From positions 62,001 to 126,000 of the forward strand of contig CAJUDY010000006.1 of NCBI GenBank assembly GCA_910584945.1: a DNA stretch of 64,000 nt, read 5' to 3'. Every line of letters begins with the position of its first letter. Positions within the stretch are counted from its first letter, which is position 1. The translations under genes were made by a program, and so were the position numbers. The notes beneath the pieces were generated by a model. It saw nothing but the letters and a program-made list of their open reading frames with translations. It did not search any database and was not told where the DNA came from. Origin of the DNA: an uncultured Lachnospiraceae bacterium (lineage in GTDB: Bacteria > Bacillota > Clostridia > Lachnospirales > Lachnospiraceae). Of this stretch, positions 41,829-50,701 are shown one piece after another.

Positions 41829-43589
41829 TCAGTTCATTTTCTCCGCCATGTGATAAAGCCGGTGATAGACGCCTCCTTTTTCCAGAAGCTTCTCATGCGT
41901 CCCTTCTTCCTCAATCCCATTCTCTGTCAGCACCAGAATCCGGTCGGAATTCCGGATGCTGGACAGCCGGTGGGCGATGGTCAAGGTGGTCCGCCCCTCG
42001 GACAGTCTGCCAAGGGACCTGGCCACCGCGTACTCGCTCTCATTGTCCAGGGCCGAGGTGGCTTCGTCCAGGATGATCACGGGCGGATTCTTTAAAAATA
42101 CCCGGGCGATGCTGATGCGCTGCTTCTGCCCGCCGGACAGCTTGACGCCCCGCTCTCCGATGTAAGTGTCATAGCCGTCCTTGAGATTCATGATAAATTC
42201 ATGGGCGCCCGCCTCTTTCGCCGCCTCTATCACCTCTTCCCTGCCGGCATTCAGGCGTCCGTAGGCGATGTTCTCATAGACTGTGCCGGAAAAAAGATAG
42301 ACCTCCTGCTGGACGATGCCGATATTTTTGCGGAGACTTTTCAAGGTGTATTGCTTGATGTCCCCGCCGTCCAGAAGAATTCTGCCCTCCGTTACATCAT
42401 AAAACCTGGGGATCAGGTTGCACAGGGTGGTCTTTCCTCCCCCGGAAGGACCTACGATAGCCACTTTCTCCCCCGGATGAATAGTCAGATTCAGACCCCG
42501 GAACACTTCGTTGTGGTCATCGGAATACTCGAAAGAAACGTTCTCAAAGGAAATCTCCCCTCTGACGTCCTCAAGCGGAACCGCTCCCGGCTCGTCAAAA
42601 ATCTCAATATCCGCATCCATAATCTGCAGGAAACGCTCGATACCGGTCATTCCCCTCTGAAACTGCTCCGCGAACTCGATGATCCGGCGGATCGTCGCGA
42701 TCAGAGTGGACACATACATGGTATACGCCACCAGATCTCCGGGCGCGATCTTCCCATGCACCAGAAAAAGGCCGCCCGCCAGGATGACCGTCAGATACAT
42801 CAGGCCGTCAAAGCTTCTGGTGGTGGTCTGAAACGCACCCATATACCGGTAGCCGATCTTTTTCAGCCGGAAGAACTCCTGGTTGTCGATCTCGAACTTC
42901 TCTTCTTCTCTCTGCTCGTTGGTAAACGCTTTCACCACCTTATGGCCCAGAAGGCTGTCCTCGATGCGGGCATTCAGCTCTCCGATCTGCTGCCGCTGTC
43001 TGCGAAAAGCCGCTTTCACCTTTATATTCAGGGAAGTGCACACCACCAGCATCAGCGGAATGCAGCAAAAGACGATCAGCGTCAGCGCGAGACTGGTCTG
43101 GGCAAGAATCAAAAAGGACACCAGGATCTTGATACCCGCGATAAAGAATTCCTCCGGGCAGTGATGGGCGAATTCCGTCACGTCAAAGAGATCATTGGTG
43201 ATCCGGCCCATGATCTGGCCTACCTTCGTGTTGTTATAATAGGTGTTGGACAGCTTCTGCAGATGATGGTAGGCCGCCCGGCGCATGTCCGTCTCGATAT
43301 GGGTGCCCATCACGTGCCCCGTATACGCCATATAAAAGTTCGCCAGGCTGTCGATGATCCGAAGCACAAAGTACAGGCAGGAGAGCCGGAGCACCAGTCC
43401 CACGGTCAGGGCCGCCAGATTGCTGCTGCCGGTATTCGTGATGTAGCGGATGATCAGGGGAAGCACCATCTCGCAGACCGTCGTCAGAGCCGCGCAGCCT
43501 AAGTCCCGCAGCAGCACCGAACGGTACGGTCGATAATAAGGAAGGAATCTTCTCAGTAGTTCCCTGCTTGTATATTCTCTTTCATTCAT
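41829..43589 (-). CDS. ABC exporter, fused permease-ATPase
   Basis: 586 residues: an ABC transmembrane type 1 domain with six helices (about 20-310), then an ATPase with Walker A VGPSGGGKTT, signature LSGGQKQRIS, Walker B VIILDEATSALD and H-loop IAHRLSS. A half-size exporter that works as a dimer; MdlB/MsbA-like, substrate unknown. ATG 43589 follows GAGGAG. It lies downstream of a GH32 gene, separated by a 109-bp tandem duplication. Confidence 0.92.
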   Translation of the reverse strand: MNEREYTSRELLRRFLPYYRPYRSVLLRDLGCAALTTVCEMVLPLIIRYITNTGSSNLAALTVGLVLRLSCLYFVLRIIDSLANFYMAYTGHVMGTHIETDMRRAAYHHLQKLSNTYYNNTKVGQIMGRITNDLFDVTEFAHHCPEEFFIAGIKILVSFLILAQTSLALTLIVFCCIPLMLVVCTSLNIKVKAAFRRQRQQIGELNARIEDSLLGHKVVKAFTNEQREEEKFEIDNQEFFRLKKIGYRYMGAFQTTTRSFDGLMYLTVILAGGLFLVHGKIAPGDLVAYTMYVSTLIATIRRIIEFAEQFQRGMTGIERFLQIMDADIEIFDEPGAVPLEDVRGEISFENVSFEYSDDHNEVFRGLNLTIHPGEKVAIVGPSGGGKTTLCNLIPRFYDVTEGRILLDGGDIKQYTLKSLRKNIGIVQQEVYLFSGTVYENIAYGRLNAGREEVIEAAKEAGAHEFIMNLKDGYDTYIGERGVKLSGGQKQRISIARVFLKNPPVIILDEATSALDNESEYAVARSLGRLSEGRTTLTIAHRLSSIRNSDRILVLTENGIEEEGTHEKLLEKGGVYHRLYHMAEKMN

Positions 43590-43602
43590 CCCTTCTCCTC
43601 TC

Positions 43603-43829
43603 TATTCCAGTTCCGCATCTGCTCTCATTTCGCCCCAGTGTCTGGAAGAATTTTCCCTCACTTCGCTCCGTAAAATCCTTCCGGCGCTGCTTTCGGGCAG
43701 ATGCTGTTTTTTATTCCAGTTCCGCATCTGCTCTCATTTCGCCCCAGTGTCTGGAAGAATTTTCCCTCACTTCGCTCCGTAAAATCCTTCCGGCGCTGCT
43801 TTCGGGCAGATGCTGTTTTTTATTCCAGT
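43603..43829. repeat. 109-bp perfect tandem repeat (two copies plus a partial third)
   Basis: TATTCCAGTTCCGCA starts at 43603, 43712 and 43821, exactly 109 bp apart, and the two full units look identical. On the minus (coding) strand each unit has outer arms GCATCTG/CAGATGC and inner arms GGAAGGATTTT/AAAATTCTTCC, a nested hairpin. The last copy ends a few bases before the ribosome site of the ABC exporter. Confidence 0.88.
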
Positions 43830-43836
43830 TCCGCAG

Positions 43837-45333
43837 CTACCCTTCCAGATCGTATTTTACCACATTCATGGTCACGCTTCCGTCCGCAAAGAACGAGACG
43901 CCCTTTGCCGCCTGCTCCGTATAGATGGTTGCGGACATCACCTGCTCGCCGTCGTTTAAGAATACCTCTGCGCTGAACCGGTCCAGGATCAGCCGAAGCT
44001 TCAGGCTCCCGTTCTCCGAACGGACCAGACACCTTCTCTGGTGGATGATCGCCCTTCTGGAGCCGGAGAACTTCCGGTCAAGCTTCACAACCGACTCATA
44101 GGGCCGGAAGCTCACCGCCGTATGGTACTGATCGTTCTTGGCAAAGCGGACTGCAAACTTCTGATAGATCCGCTCCGGATCGCCCGGGCTTAATTCGATC
44201 TCCAGGTCGATCTGCCTGCCCTCCACTTCCGGCAGAGAGATCTCTCCCTCAAAGGTCACCTGATCGTGGCGCACCGGTTGGCTGCGCATGGCCTCCAGCT
44301 CCCGGACGGGCTGCTGGAACAATCGTCCATCCTTGATCGAAAGCTCTCTTGGAAGACTCATCTGCCCGAACCAGGGCAACACCCTGGACGTAGGTCCTAA
44401 GACTCCGCAGGTGTCCCAGTTCTGCATCCAGCCGATCATGACCCTGCGCCCGTCCGGTGTGAGCACCGTCTGGGGCGCATAAAAGTCGATCCCATAATCG
44501 ATCGCCTGGTCTCTTTCTTCCGTAAACGTCTCCGTCTCCTCGTCATAGCTTCCGATCAGACAGAGGGTACCATTGCCATTGTGATACTCGAACCCCTGGG
44601 GAAACATGTCCTGGGGGCTGATCAGTAGCAGCTGTTTTTCATCCAATTCAAAGAAGTCCGGGCACTCCCACATCTTACCGAACCGATTTCGGTTCTCTGC
44701 CAGTACTTTGCGGAACTTCCAGTGAAACGCGTCCTCGCTCTCAAAGAGCAGAATCTGTCCGCTGCCGTCGGCTGGCCGGCTGCCCGTCACGCAGCGGTAA
44801 GTACCATCCTTCGCCCTCCAGATCTTCGGGTCGCGGAAATCGTGGACGCTGGCCCCTTCCGGCAGATCCTTCTGATCCAATACGGGATTCCCGGCATATT
44901 TTTCATAATCCAGCCCGTCTCCCACCGCCAGGCACTGAGTCTGGAGCTCACGGAAGCCTCCGTCCGGCATGCGTTTTTTGGCCACGCCGGTATACATCAG
45001 AAGCTGCCTCCCGTCCGGCAGTTCGACAGCGCTGCCGGAAAAGCACCCGTCCCGGTCATAGGGCTCGTCCGGCGCCAGGGCTGCCGGCAGAAACTCCCAG
45101 TGAAGCAGATCCTCACTCACCGCATGTCCCCAATGCATAGGACCCCACACCGAATCATAGGGATGATATTGATAAAACATATGGTACCTGCCGTTATAAT
45201 AGAAAAAACCATTGGGGTCGTTCATCCAGCCTGTATAGGCGGACAGATGAAAGGACGGCCGGTCCTTCTCCGGGATCATCTTTCCGGATACTTCTTCATA
45301 TTTTCTTGCTTCACGCAATGTTTGACTGATCAT
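43837..45333 (-). CDS. GH32 beta-fructosidase / sucrose-6-phosphate hydrolase
   Basis: 498 residues. Catalytic Asp in GWMNDPNGFFYY, stabiliser in DFRDPKIWRA, acid/base in MWECPDFFEL, and a C-terminal beta-sandwich. No signal peptide, so it acts in the cytosol on sucrose, sucrose-6-phosphate or short fructans. It is a second GH32, distinct from the one at 33492; no transporter gene for its sugar is adjacent. It has its own promoter at 45368-45397. Confidence 0.92.
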   Translation of the reverse strand: MISQTLREARKYEEVSGKMIPEKDRPSFHLSAYTGWMNDPNGFFYYNGRYHMFYQYHPYDSVWGPMHWGHAVSEDLLHWEFLPAALAPDEPYDRDGCFSGSAVELPDGRQLLMYTGVAKKRMPDGGFRELQTQCLAVGDGLDYEKYAGNPVLDQKDLPEGASVHDFRDPKIWRAKDGTYRCVTGSRPADGSGQILLFESEDAFHWKFRKVLAENRNRFGKMWECPDFFELDEKQLLLISPQDMFPQGFEYHNGNGTLCLIGSYDEETETFTEERDQAIDYGIDFYAPQTVLTPDGRRVMIGWMQNWDTCGVLGPTSRVLPWFGQMSLPRELSIKDGRLFQQPVRELEAMRSQPVRHDQVTFEGEISLPEVEGRQIDLEIELSPGDPERIYQKFAVRFAKNDQYHTAVSFRPYESVVKLDRKFSGSRRAIIHQRRCLVRSENGSLKLRLILDRFSAEVFLNDGEQVMSATIYTEQAAKGVSFFADGSVTMNVVKYDLEG

Positions 45334-45367
45334 AGAATTCTAAAACCTCCTGCCTCTTTGAAATTAC

Positions 45368-45397
45368 AGTCTAATGGAAAAAGAACCGGATTGTCAA
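45368..45397 (-). promoter_or_regulatory. Promoter of the second GH32 gene
   Basis: Minus strand TTGACA (45392-45397), an 18-bp spacer and TAGACT (45368-45373). Confidence 0.7.
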
Positions 45398-45429
45398 GTG
45401 ATTGATCTCCAAAAATTTCCTTCATGGAC

Positions 45430-45458
45430 TTGCCTTTCTTCCGCGGACCTCCTATAGT
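45430..45458 (+). promoter_or_regulatory. Promoter of the orphan histidine kinase
   Basis: TTGCCT (45430-45435), a 17-bp spacer and TATAGT (45453-45458), about 38 bp before the TTG start. Confidence 0.68.
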
Positions 45459-45496
45459 GATATTAACCAAAACCTGTTTTCAAGGAGGTACTACGA

Positions 45497-46420
45497 TTGT
45501 ACGCCAATATTTTTACGATCCTCTCTGTCACCATCGCCGCTTTGTCGCTTTTTGTTTCCGCCCGAAGAGTACGCCATGTAAATAAACGGTTATCGGAAAT
45601 ATCCGAGGCTCTGGAGGATATCAAGAACGGAAACGGAAACCGGCGCATCCTGTCCGGAGCCTGGGAGCCCACCGCCGCCCTTGCCTGGCAGATCAATGAC
45701 ATCGTCCGGTCTTACGAGAACAGACTTTCCGGCTTTCGCCAGATGGAGGAAACCAACCGGCAGCTGATGACCAGCCTTTCCCATGACGTGAGAACACCCC
45801 TGACCACGTTGATCGGATATCTGGACGCGGTGCACAAAGGAATCGTCTCCGGACAGGAACGGGACGACTATATGGAAACCGCCCGGCGGAAGGCCCACGA
45901 CCTGAAGGAGTACATCGACGTCCTCTTTGACTGGTTTAAACTGGGCTCCGACGAATTTTCCTTAAAGATCGTCACCGTCGACCTGACGGGACTGACCCGG
46001 GATATTCTGGTCGACTGGGTTCCGATCCTGGAAGAACGCCAGATTGCATACACAGTCCATATCCCGGAGCTTCCTTTCCAGGTAAGGCTGGACCCGGACG
46101 CCTATCTTCGAATCCTAAATAACCTAATCCAAAATGTCCTCACCCACAGCCAGGCGGACCGGATCGAACTGTCCCTTTCCCGCCAGGAGGACGGAAATAT
46201 CGCCCTGACCCTATCCGACAACGGCAAAGGCATCGAAAAAGAAGATCTGAAACATATTTTTGATCGATTATACAAATGCGATCGGAGCCGCTCGAAAAAA
46301 GGCAGCGGCCTCGGACTCTCCATCGTGCTACAGCTTGTGGAAAAGATGGGCGGCACGATCCAGGCAGACAGCACCCCTGGAGCCGGAACCATCTTCACCC
46401 TGCGCTTTCCGTCAGCCTGA
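45497..46420 (+). CDS. Sensor histidine kinase without an adjacent response regulator
   Basis: 307 residues: one N-terminal membrane helix (IFTILSVTIAALSLFVSA), a short linker, the HisKA box (SLSHDVRTPLT, phospho-His) and an ATPase domain with N-box ILNNLIQNVL, G1 DNGKGI and G2 KGSGLGLSI. The start is TTG at 45497, eight bases after GGAGG. The lantibiotic-resistance relatives normally have the response regulator directly upstream; here that place is taken by an unrelated convergent-strand GH32 gene. Confidence 0.9.
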   Translation: MYANIFTILSVTIAALSLFVSARRVRHVNKRLSEISEALEDIKNGNGNRRILSGAWEPTAALAWQINDIVRSYENRLSGFRQMEETNRQLMTSLSHDVRTPLTTLIGYLDAVHKGIVSGQERDDYMETARRKAHDLKEYIDVLFDWFKLGSDEFSLKIVTVDLTGLTRDILVDWVPILEERQIAYTVHIPELPFQVRLDPDAYLRILNNLIQNVLTHSQADRIELSLSRQEDGNIALTLSDNGKGIEKEDLKHIFDRLYKCDRSRSKKGSGLGLSIVLQLVEKMGGTIQADSTPGAGTIFTLRFPSA

Positions 46421-46450
46421 CAAAAATTTCAACTGTGCGGTTGAAAAATT

Positions 46451-46504
46451 GCAAGGTTTACGCAAGCTTCCCGCAAGGTTCCTGCAAGATTCCCATGCTA
46501 ATAT
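46451..46504 (+). promoter_or_regulatory. Four-fold 11-bp operator and -10 box before the ABC operon
   Basis: GCAAG starts at 46451, 46462, 46473 and 46484, each in the context GCAAGNTTNCC, exactly one helical turn apart. A TAATAT -10-like box follows at 46499-46504. Phased direct repeats replacing a -35 box suit an OmpR-type activator, presumably the missing partner of the upstream kinase. Confidence 0.72.
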
Positions 46505-46662
46505 ATACCCAGACTCAGTAACGCTTTGCTTTGCCGATACATGAATGTATAACGAGCAAACGCACAGTTATCTGACATGAAAGAACGGTATGTAATTGCG
46601 TTAGCGAGTATAAAAACAACCGCACAAGACCGATGCGGAACTCTAATCAGGAGGTGCCCATT

Positions 46663-47586
46663 ATGAGCAAATATATCCTTGAAACAAAACACCTCACCAA
46701 ACAGTACGGCGCCCAGAAAAGCGTCGCGGATCTTAGTATCCATGTACAGAAAGGCAGGATCTATGGCCTGCTGGGCAGAAACGGCGCCGGCAAGACGACC
46801 ACGATGAAGATGCTGCTGAACCTTACCCGCCCCACCTCTGGGGAGGTGCGGATCTTTGGAAAACCCCTGGCCGGGAATGAGAAGAAGCTGCTCCCCCGGA
46901 TTGGGAGCCTGATCGAATCTCCCGGGTTCTATCCCAATCTGACCGGCACGGAGAATCTGCGCATCTTCGCCATGCTGCGGGGCGTGCCGAACCGTCATGC
47001 TATTAAGGACACGCTGGAGCTGGTGGGCCTTCCCTACCGGGACAAAAAATTATTCTCCCAATACTCCCTGGGCATGAAGCAGCGGCTGGCCATCGCGCTG
47101 GCCGTCATGCACGACCCGGAGCTTCTGATCCTGGATGAGCCCATCAACGGCCTGGACCCCATCGGAATCGCCGAAGTGCGCTCCTTTATCCGGGAACTCT
47201 GCGATTCCAAAGGAAAGACCATCCTGATCTCCAGCCATATCCTGTCGGAAATCGCCCTTTTGGCCGACGACATTGGAATCATCGACCATGGCGTCCTCCT
47301 GGAAGAGGAGCGCTTTGCACAGCTGGAGAAAAAGAGCAGCAAATACATCCGCTTTACGGTCTCCGACGCCGCCCAGGCCGCCAGGATTCTGGAACGAAGG
47401 TTCAATGAAAATCAATTTACCATCCAGGATGACCACAACCTGCAGCTACACGACCTAAACCTTCCGGTGGGCGAAGTGGTCACCGCCTTCGTGAAAAACG
47501 GGTTGACCGTATCGGAAGCCCACACTTGTGAAGAAAGCCTGGAAGATTACTTCAAGCGTGTGACGGGAGGTGAGGGCATTGCTTAA
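46663..47586 (+). CDS. ABC transporter ATPase (lantibiotic/bacitracin-export type)
   Basis: 307 residues with Walker A GLLGRNGAGKTTT, Q-loop, signature YSLGMKQRLAIA, Walker B LLILDEPINGLD and the C-terminal extension of BcrA/LanF-like ATPases. It powers the two membrane proteins encoded downstream. ATG 46663 has AGGAGG ahead. Last codons overlap the first permease gene by 8 bp. Confidence 0.94.
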   Translation: MSKYILETKHLTKQYGAQKSVADLSIHVQKGRIYGLLGRNGAGKTTTMKMLLNLTRPTSGEVRIFGKPLAGNEKKLLPRIGSLIESPGFYPNLTGTENLRIFAMLRGVPNRHAIKDTLELVGLPYRDKKLFSQYSLGMKQRLAIALAVMHDPELLILDEPINGLDPIGIAEVRSFIRELCDSKGKTILISSHILSEIALLADDIGIIDHGVLLEEERFAQLEKKSSKYIRFTVSDAAQAARILERRFNENQFTIQDDHNLQLHDLNLPVGEVVTAFVKNGLTVSEAHTCEESLEDYFKRVTGGEGIA

Positions 47587-48373
47587 GCTGATCTGCTGTG
47601 AATTCCTCAAGCTCCGGCGAAAGCCTCTGTTCTTTGTCTCGGCCCTTTTGTCCATCCTGCTGCCCCTTGGCTTCACCTTTCTGCCCTCCGACGCCCAGAC
47701 CGGCGCAGAGGCAGTGCAGGATATCATGTCCTGCCTCTTTCAGCTTAGCGCCTATCTCCTGCTGATCCCGGCGGTGATCGTCCTGGCGTCCAACCTGTTA
47801 TTCGAAGAGCAGGACAACGATACGCTGAAAAACCTGATGACGATCCCCGTGGACAAAGGAAAGTTGGCCGTCGCCAAGATGCTGGTGCTTTTGATCTTTT
47901 CCATCCTGTTCATGGCAGCGGGCGGACTTCTAAGTCTTGTGATTGTCCTCATCCAGGGCTGGGAACCGACGGGATTCTTTCGGCTGTTCCTGATCGGCGT
48001 CGGAGAAAGTCTCATCATGTGGGCGGGCGCGCTCCCCTGCGTGCTGCTGGTGGTCGCTTTTAATAAGAGCTACATTATCTCCGTCATCATTACCTTTTTT
48101 TATACGATGGTCAATTACATTCTGTCCGCCAACGACGCCCTTTTGACCCAGCCCTTCGGATGCAACCCCGGAACCCTGCTGCCGGGACCTCTGGCCTTCC
48201 GATGGTTCTTTCCCCTCTACGATCACAGCAGCCCGAGTGCGGAACTTGCCGCCCTGCTGGAACGGATCGGACCTTACTTTTTGAATCCTGTCCAGGCCTT
48301 CGGCGTGGCCGCGGCGGAAGCAGTCGTATTTCTCACACTGATCGCCGTCGTCTATCAACGCCAGGATATATAA
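47579..48373 (+). CDS. ABC-2 permease subunit (LanE/G-like)
   Basis: 264 residues and six predicted membrane helices (for example LSAYLLLIPAVIVLASNLLF and TYPE repeats of Leu/Ile-rich segments to the end), starting with the basic LLKLICCEFLKLRRK. TTG 47579 suits the GGGAGG site; a GTG at 47570 is too close to it. Forms the channel with the next gene's product. Confidence 0.85.
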   Translation: MLKLICCEFLKLRRKPLFFVSALLSILLPLGFTFLPSDAQTGAEAVQDIMSCLFQLSAYLLLIPAVIVLASNLLFEEQDNDTLKNLMTIPVDKGKLAVAKMLVLLIFSILFMAAGGLLSLVIVLIQGWEPTGFFRLFLIGVGESLIMWAGALPCVLLVVAFNKSYIISVIITFFYTMVNYILSANDALLTQPFGCNPGTLLPGPLAFRWFFPLYDHSSPSAELAALLERIGPYFLNPVQAFGVAAAEAVVFLTLIAVVYQRQDI

Positions 48374-48377
48374 ATCA

Positions 48378-48408
48378 GCATCTGTCAGGCGGATGCGGAA
48401 CTTTAATA
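48378..48408 (+). repeat. Mini copy of the GCATCTG/GATGCGGAACT leader element
   Basis: GCATCTG, five bases, then CGGATGCGGAACTTTAATAG precede the AGGAG site of the next gene. The same ending GCGGAACT-N-AATA(G) appears before the 43589, 46663 and 52684 starts. Confidence 0.55.
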
Positions 48409-48420
48409 GGAGATTCTTAT

Positions 48421-49236
48421 ATGTGGAATTTAATAAAAGCCGAATGGCTCAAGATCCGCCGATGTCAGATCCTTCTCGTGGGGATCGTGGCACTGGCACT
48501 TTGTCCGGTGACCCAGTACGGAAGCCAACTGATCATGGCGCCGGAATACCAGGACGCAAACTATGATTTTGTACATCTCTTTGTCAACGTCGTCTGGGGG
48601 AACTCCCAGCTCTTCCTCCCGATCTCCCTGGTGATGATCGGCGGATGGTTCATCGACCGGGAGGCGGCCCACGACACCCTGAAAAATATCGTCAGCATCC
48701 CGGTCCCCATGTCAAGGCTTCTTGGCGCAAAACTGCTTGTCACCGCCATGCTCACTCTGGCTTTTGGCCTGTACAGCGTCTGCGTGACCCTGCTGACCGG
48801 AACCGTCGTGGGACTCTCCGGTCTGACCCTCTTAAAAATGTTCACCTGCAGCGCCCAGGTGGTGGCAGCCGCGCTGACCACTTTTCTTGTCTGCATGCCC
48901 ATGATCCTGATCTTCGGACAGATCCGGGGCGCTTACCTTGGCGGTTCCATCTTTACCTTCTTCCTGGGATATTGCATGCTCTTTTTCAAAAGCGGCGTGC
49001 TGCTGAGCGCCTATCCTTTTTCGGCCGCGCTGATCCTGGTGGGTTTTGATATGAAACAGTACAACGGGGCCACCTCACCGGTAAATGTTCTGCTTTCTCT
49101 GGCAGGCATCCTGGCAAGCGTCGGCGTCACCTTTCTCCTCCTGGCTCTCTCGAACCGCCAGCGGGAGTTAAAGCCCCGGAAAGCCAGGAAAACCAACGGG
49201 CAAAAAAGAGGCGTCGGCAGACGGCGCGCGTCATAG
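48421..49236 (+). CDS. ABC-2 permease subunit (LanE/G-like)
   Basis: 271 residues: basic start MWNLIKAEWLKIRRCQ, six membrane helices and a very basic tail (KPRKARKTNGQKRGVGRRR). ATG 48421 after AGGAG. With the ATPase and the first permease it makes a three-part exporter typical of self-protection against peptide antibiotics. Confidence 0.88.
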   Translation: MWNLIKAEWLKIRRCQILLVGIVALALCPVTQYGSQLIMAPEYQDANYDFVHLFVNVVWGNSQLFLPISLVMIGGWFIDREAAHDTLKNIVSIPVPMSRLLGAKLLVTAMLTLAFGLYSVCVTLLTGTVVGLSGLTLLKMFTCSAQVVAAALTTFLVCMPMILIFGQIRGAYLGGSIFTFFLGYCMLFFKSGVLLSAYPFSAALILVGFDMKQYNGATSPVNVLLSLAGILASVGVTFLLLALSNRQRELKPRKARKTNGQKRGVGRRRAS

Positions 49237-49296
49237 TCCGCATCACCATTTAACCAGTCTAAAACGAATATATGTTCTGCAAGGAGATGAAATTAT

Positions 49297-49668
49297 ATGA
49301 AAAAAATTTTTTGGTTCGGAACCGGATGTATGATACTTGCCCTGCTGTGCCTCGGCATCTTTCTTCTCACCGGCTCCGGCAGCACCCATTACTATACGCA
49401 GGTTGACAGCCGCAGACCAGCACAGGGCGAACCGCGAAACGGCGTCATTGATCTGAAAGGAGGCATGGATTATTACTATACCCTGACGGCCTGGGATGAA
49501 AATGGCAGAAAAAAGGAGATTATGTTCGGAACCTCAAAAATATTGAGAGAAGGCGCTTATCTATGCCTGACCGTGATGCCCGTCCGGGGCGTCACGGCAT
49601 GGAGCGAAGTACCGTATGAAGAACTGCCTCCGAAGGTACAAAGCAAATATGACTCCCCCTCTCTCTGA
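49297..49668 (+). CDS. YxeA family protein
   Basis: 123 residues: an N-terminal membrane anchor or signal (FWFGTGCMILALLCLGIFLL) and an outside domain with YYYTLTAWDENGRKKEIMFG, KILREGAYLCLTV, matching YxeA/DUF1093. Such proteins accompany peptide-resistance ABC operons; the function is not established. Last gene of the kinase-ABC cluster. Confidence 0.85.
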   Translation: MKKIFWFGTGCMILALLCLGIFLLTGSGSTHYYTQVDSRRPAQGEPRNGVIDLKGGMDYYYTLTAWDENGRKKEIMFGTSKILREGAYLCLTVMPVRGVTAWSEVPYEELPPKVQSKYDSPSL

Positions 49669-49714
49669 CAGCGCTTCATCAAAAGCGGTCAAATCTTTTA
49701 CATAATGCATCTTC

Positions 49715-50035
49715 TTATTTTTTCTTCTTTTTCTTCGGCTCCGGGAGCGCTTTGACCGTCTCCCGGACCAACTTTGTCATGAGCTCCCGGTCGTCCAGCT
49801 CCTCCACCAGAAAATACGGCTTGGCCCCCTCATAGGGCGGCGCTTCCTGAAGCTTTGGGCAGACCTTCCTGCCCGCCTCCGTGATCTTTAGAAACAGCTG
49901 GTCATCGCAGATCAAGGCGAAGATCTTCCCGTCGCAGTACACGCCGTATTCCCCAAACATCTTCCGGCAGGTGATCTCCCCCGCATCTTTCATCTGCTCC
50001 GCCGCATAAGTTACAAATTCCGCTTTTGACGCCAT
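49715..50035 (-). CDS. TfoX/Sxy N-terminal domain protein
   Basis: 106 residues with EFVTYAAEQMKDAGEITCRK, MFGEYGVYCDGKIFALICDD and YFLVEELDD, the TfoX N-terminal domain, then a Lys-rich tail. In Proteobacteria TfoX controls competence; in Clostridia the stand-alone domain has no proven role. ATG 50035 has GGAAGGA ahead. Confidence 0.87.
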   Translation of the reverse strand: MASKAEFVTYAAEQMKDAGEITCRKMFGEYGVYCDGKIFALICDDQLFLKITEAGRKVCPKLQEAPPYEGAKPYFLVEELDDRELMTKLVRETVKALPEPKKKKKK

Positions 50036-50204
50036 AATGTATCTTTCCTTCCTCTGCAAAATTACAAATCAGACTCAGTATATCACAAAAAACAGGACAA
50101 TAGTACGGCATGTTTGCACCCGCCTCTCTTTTTTTTTTGCGAAAACAGAGAGGACAAACCCGAACAAATCGATTATAATAAGAAAAAAGACACGAGGTAA
50201 ACAT

Positions 50205-50400
50205 ATGGAATGGATGGATCGATTAAATGAGAGTATGAAGTATATGGAAGAGCATCTGACGGATGAGATCGACTACGAACAGCTGGCCCGGCTCCGGCTA
50301 TGAGTACGCCAATGCACCGGACATCGAAGTCTATCTGAATCCGGACCCGGAAAACGCCCAGTACGAAGTCTGGATTCCGGTAACGAAAAAGGAAAACTAA
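50205..50400 (+). pseudogene. AraC/GyrI-like regulator with a large internal deletion
   Basis: The first 30 residues (MEWMDRLNESMKYMEEHL, DYEQLAR) are the head of an AraC-type HTH. From about 50292 a different frame reads GYEYANAPDIEVYLNPDPEN and YEVWIPVTKKEN, the end of a GyrI-like effector domain. Roughly 200 residues between are missing. Confidence 0.72.
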
Positions 50401-50445
50401 CGTTTACTGAGATCACGTAAGGGCCGCCGACTGGCAGCCCTTTCT

Positions 50446-50622
50446 TCACGAAAACATATTTTCCACATAACTGCGCATCTCTTCACGGGACGTGACTTTT
50501 TTGGCGCCGTTAATGATATTCGTCTGCTCCGCCTCGGATAAGTGGCTGAAGCGGATCAGGATATCGGCGTGCTGCGCCAGTTCCATGGTAAAGCCGATGG
50601 GCAGTTCCCTGTTTTTCAGCAT
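50446..50622 (-). CDS. Conserved small protein, unknown
   Basis: 58 residues starting MLKNRELPIGFTMELAQHAD and ending SREEMRSYVENMFS, with GAGGTG ahead of the ATG. I recognise it as a small protein common in Lachnospiraceae, but no function is known. Confidence 0.68.
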   Translation of the reverse strand: MLKNRELPIGFTMELAQHADILIRFSHLSEAEQTNIINGAKKVTSREEMRSYVENMFS

Positions 50623-50701
50623 TTGATCACCTCAGTAACAGCATGCGCCTGATCCCATGAAATTATGAATCCATTTTTTCCCTTAATAACAGTACAGCGG
50701 A

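Noticed and set aside
42201..43502. 433-codon plus-strand ORF opposite the ABC exporter
   Set aside because: A complement-strand frame with no ribosome site and low-complexity His/Gln/Arg content, typical of a shadow ORF.
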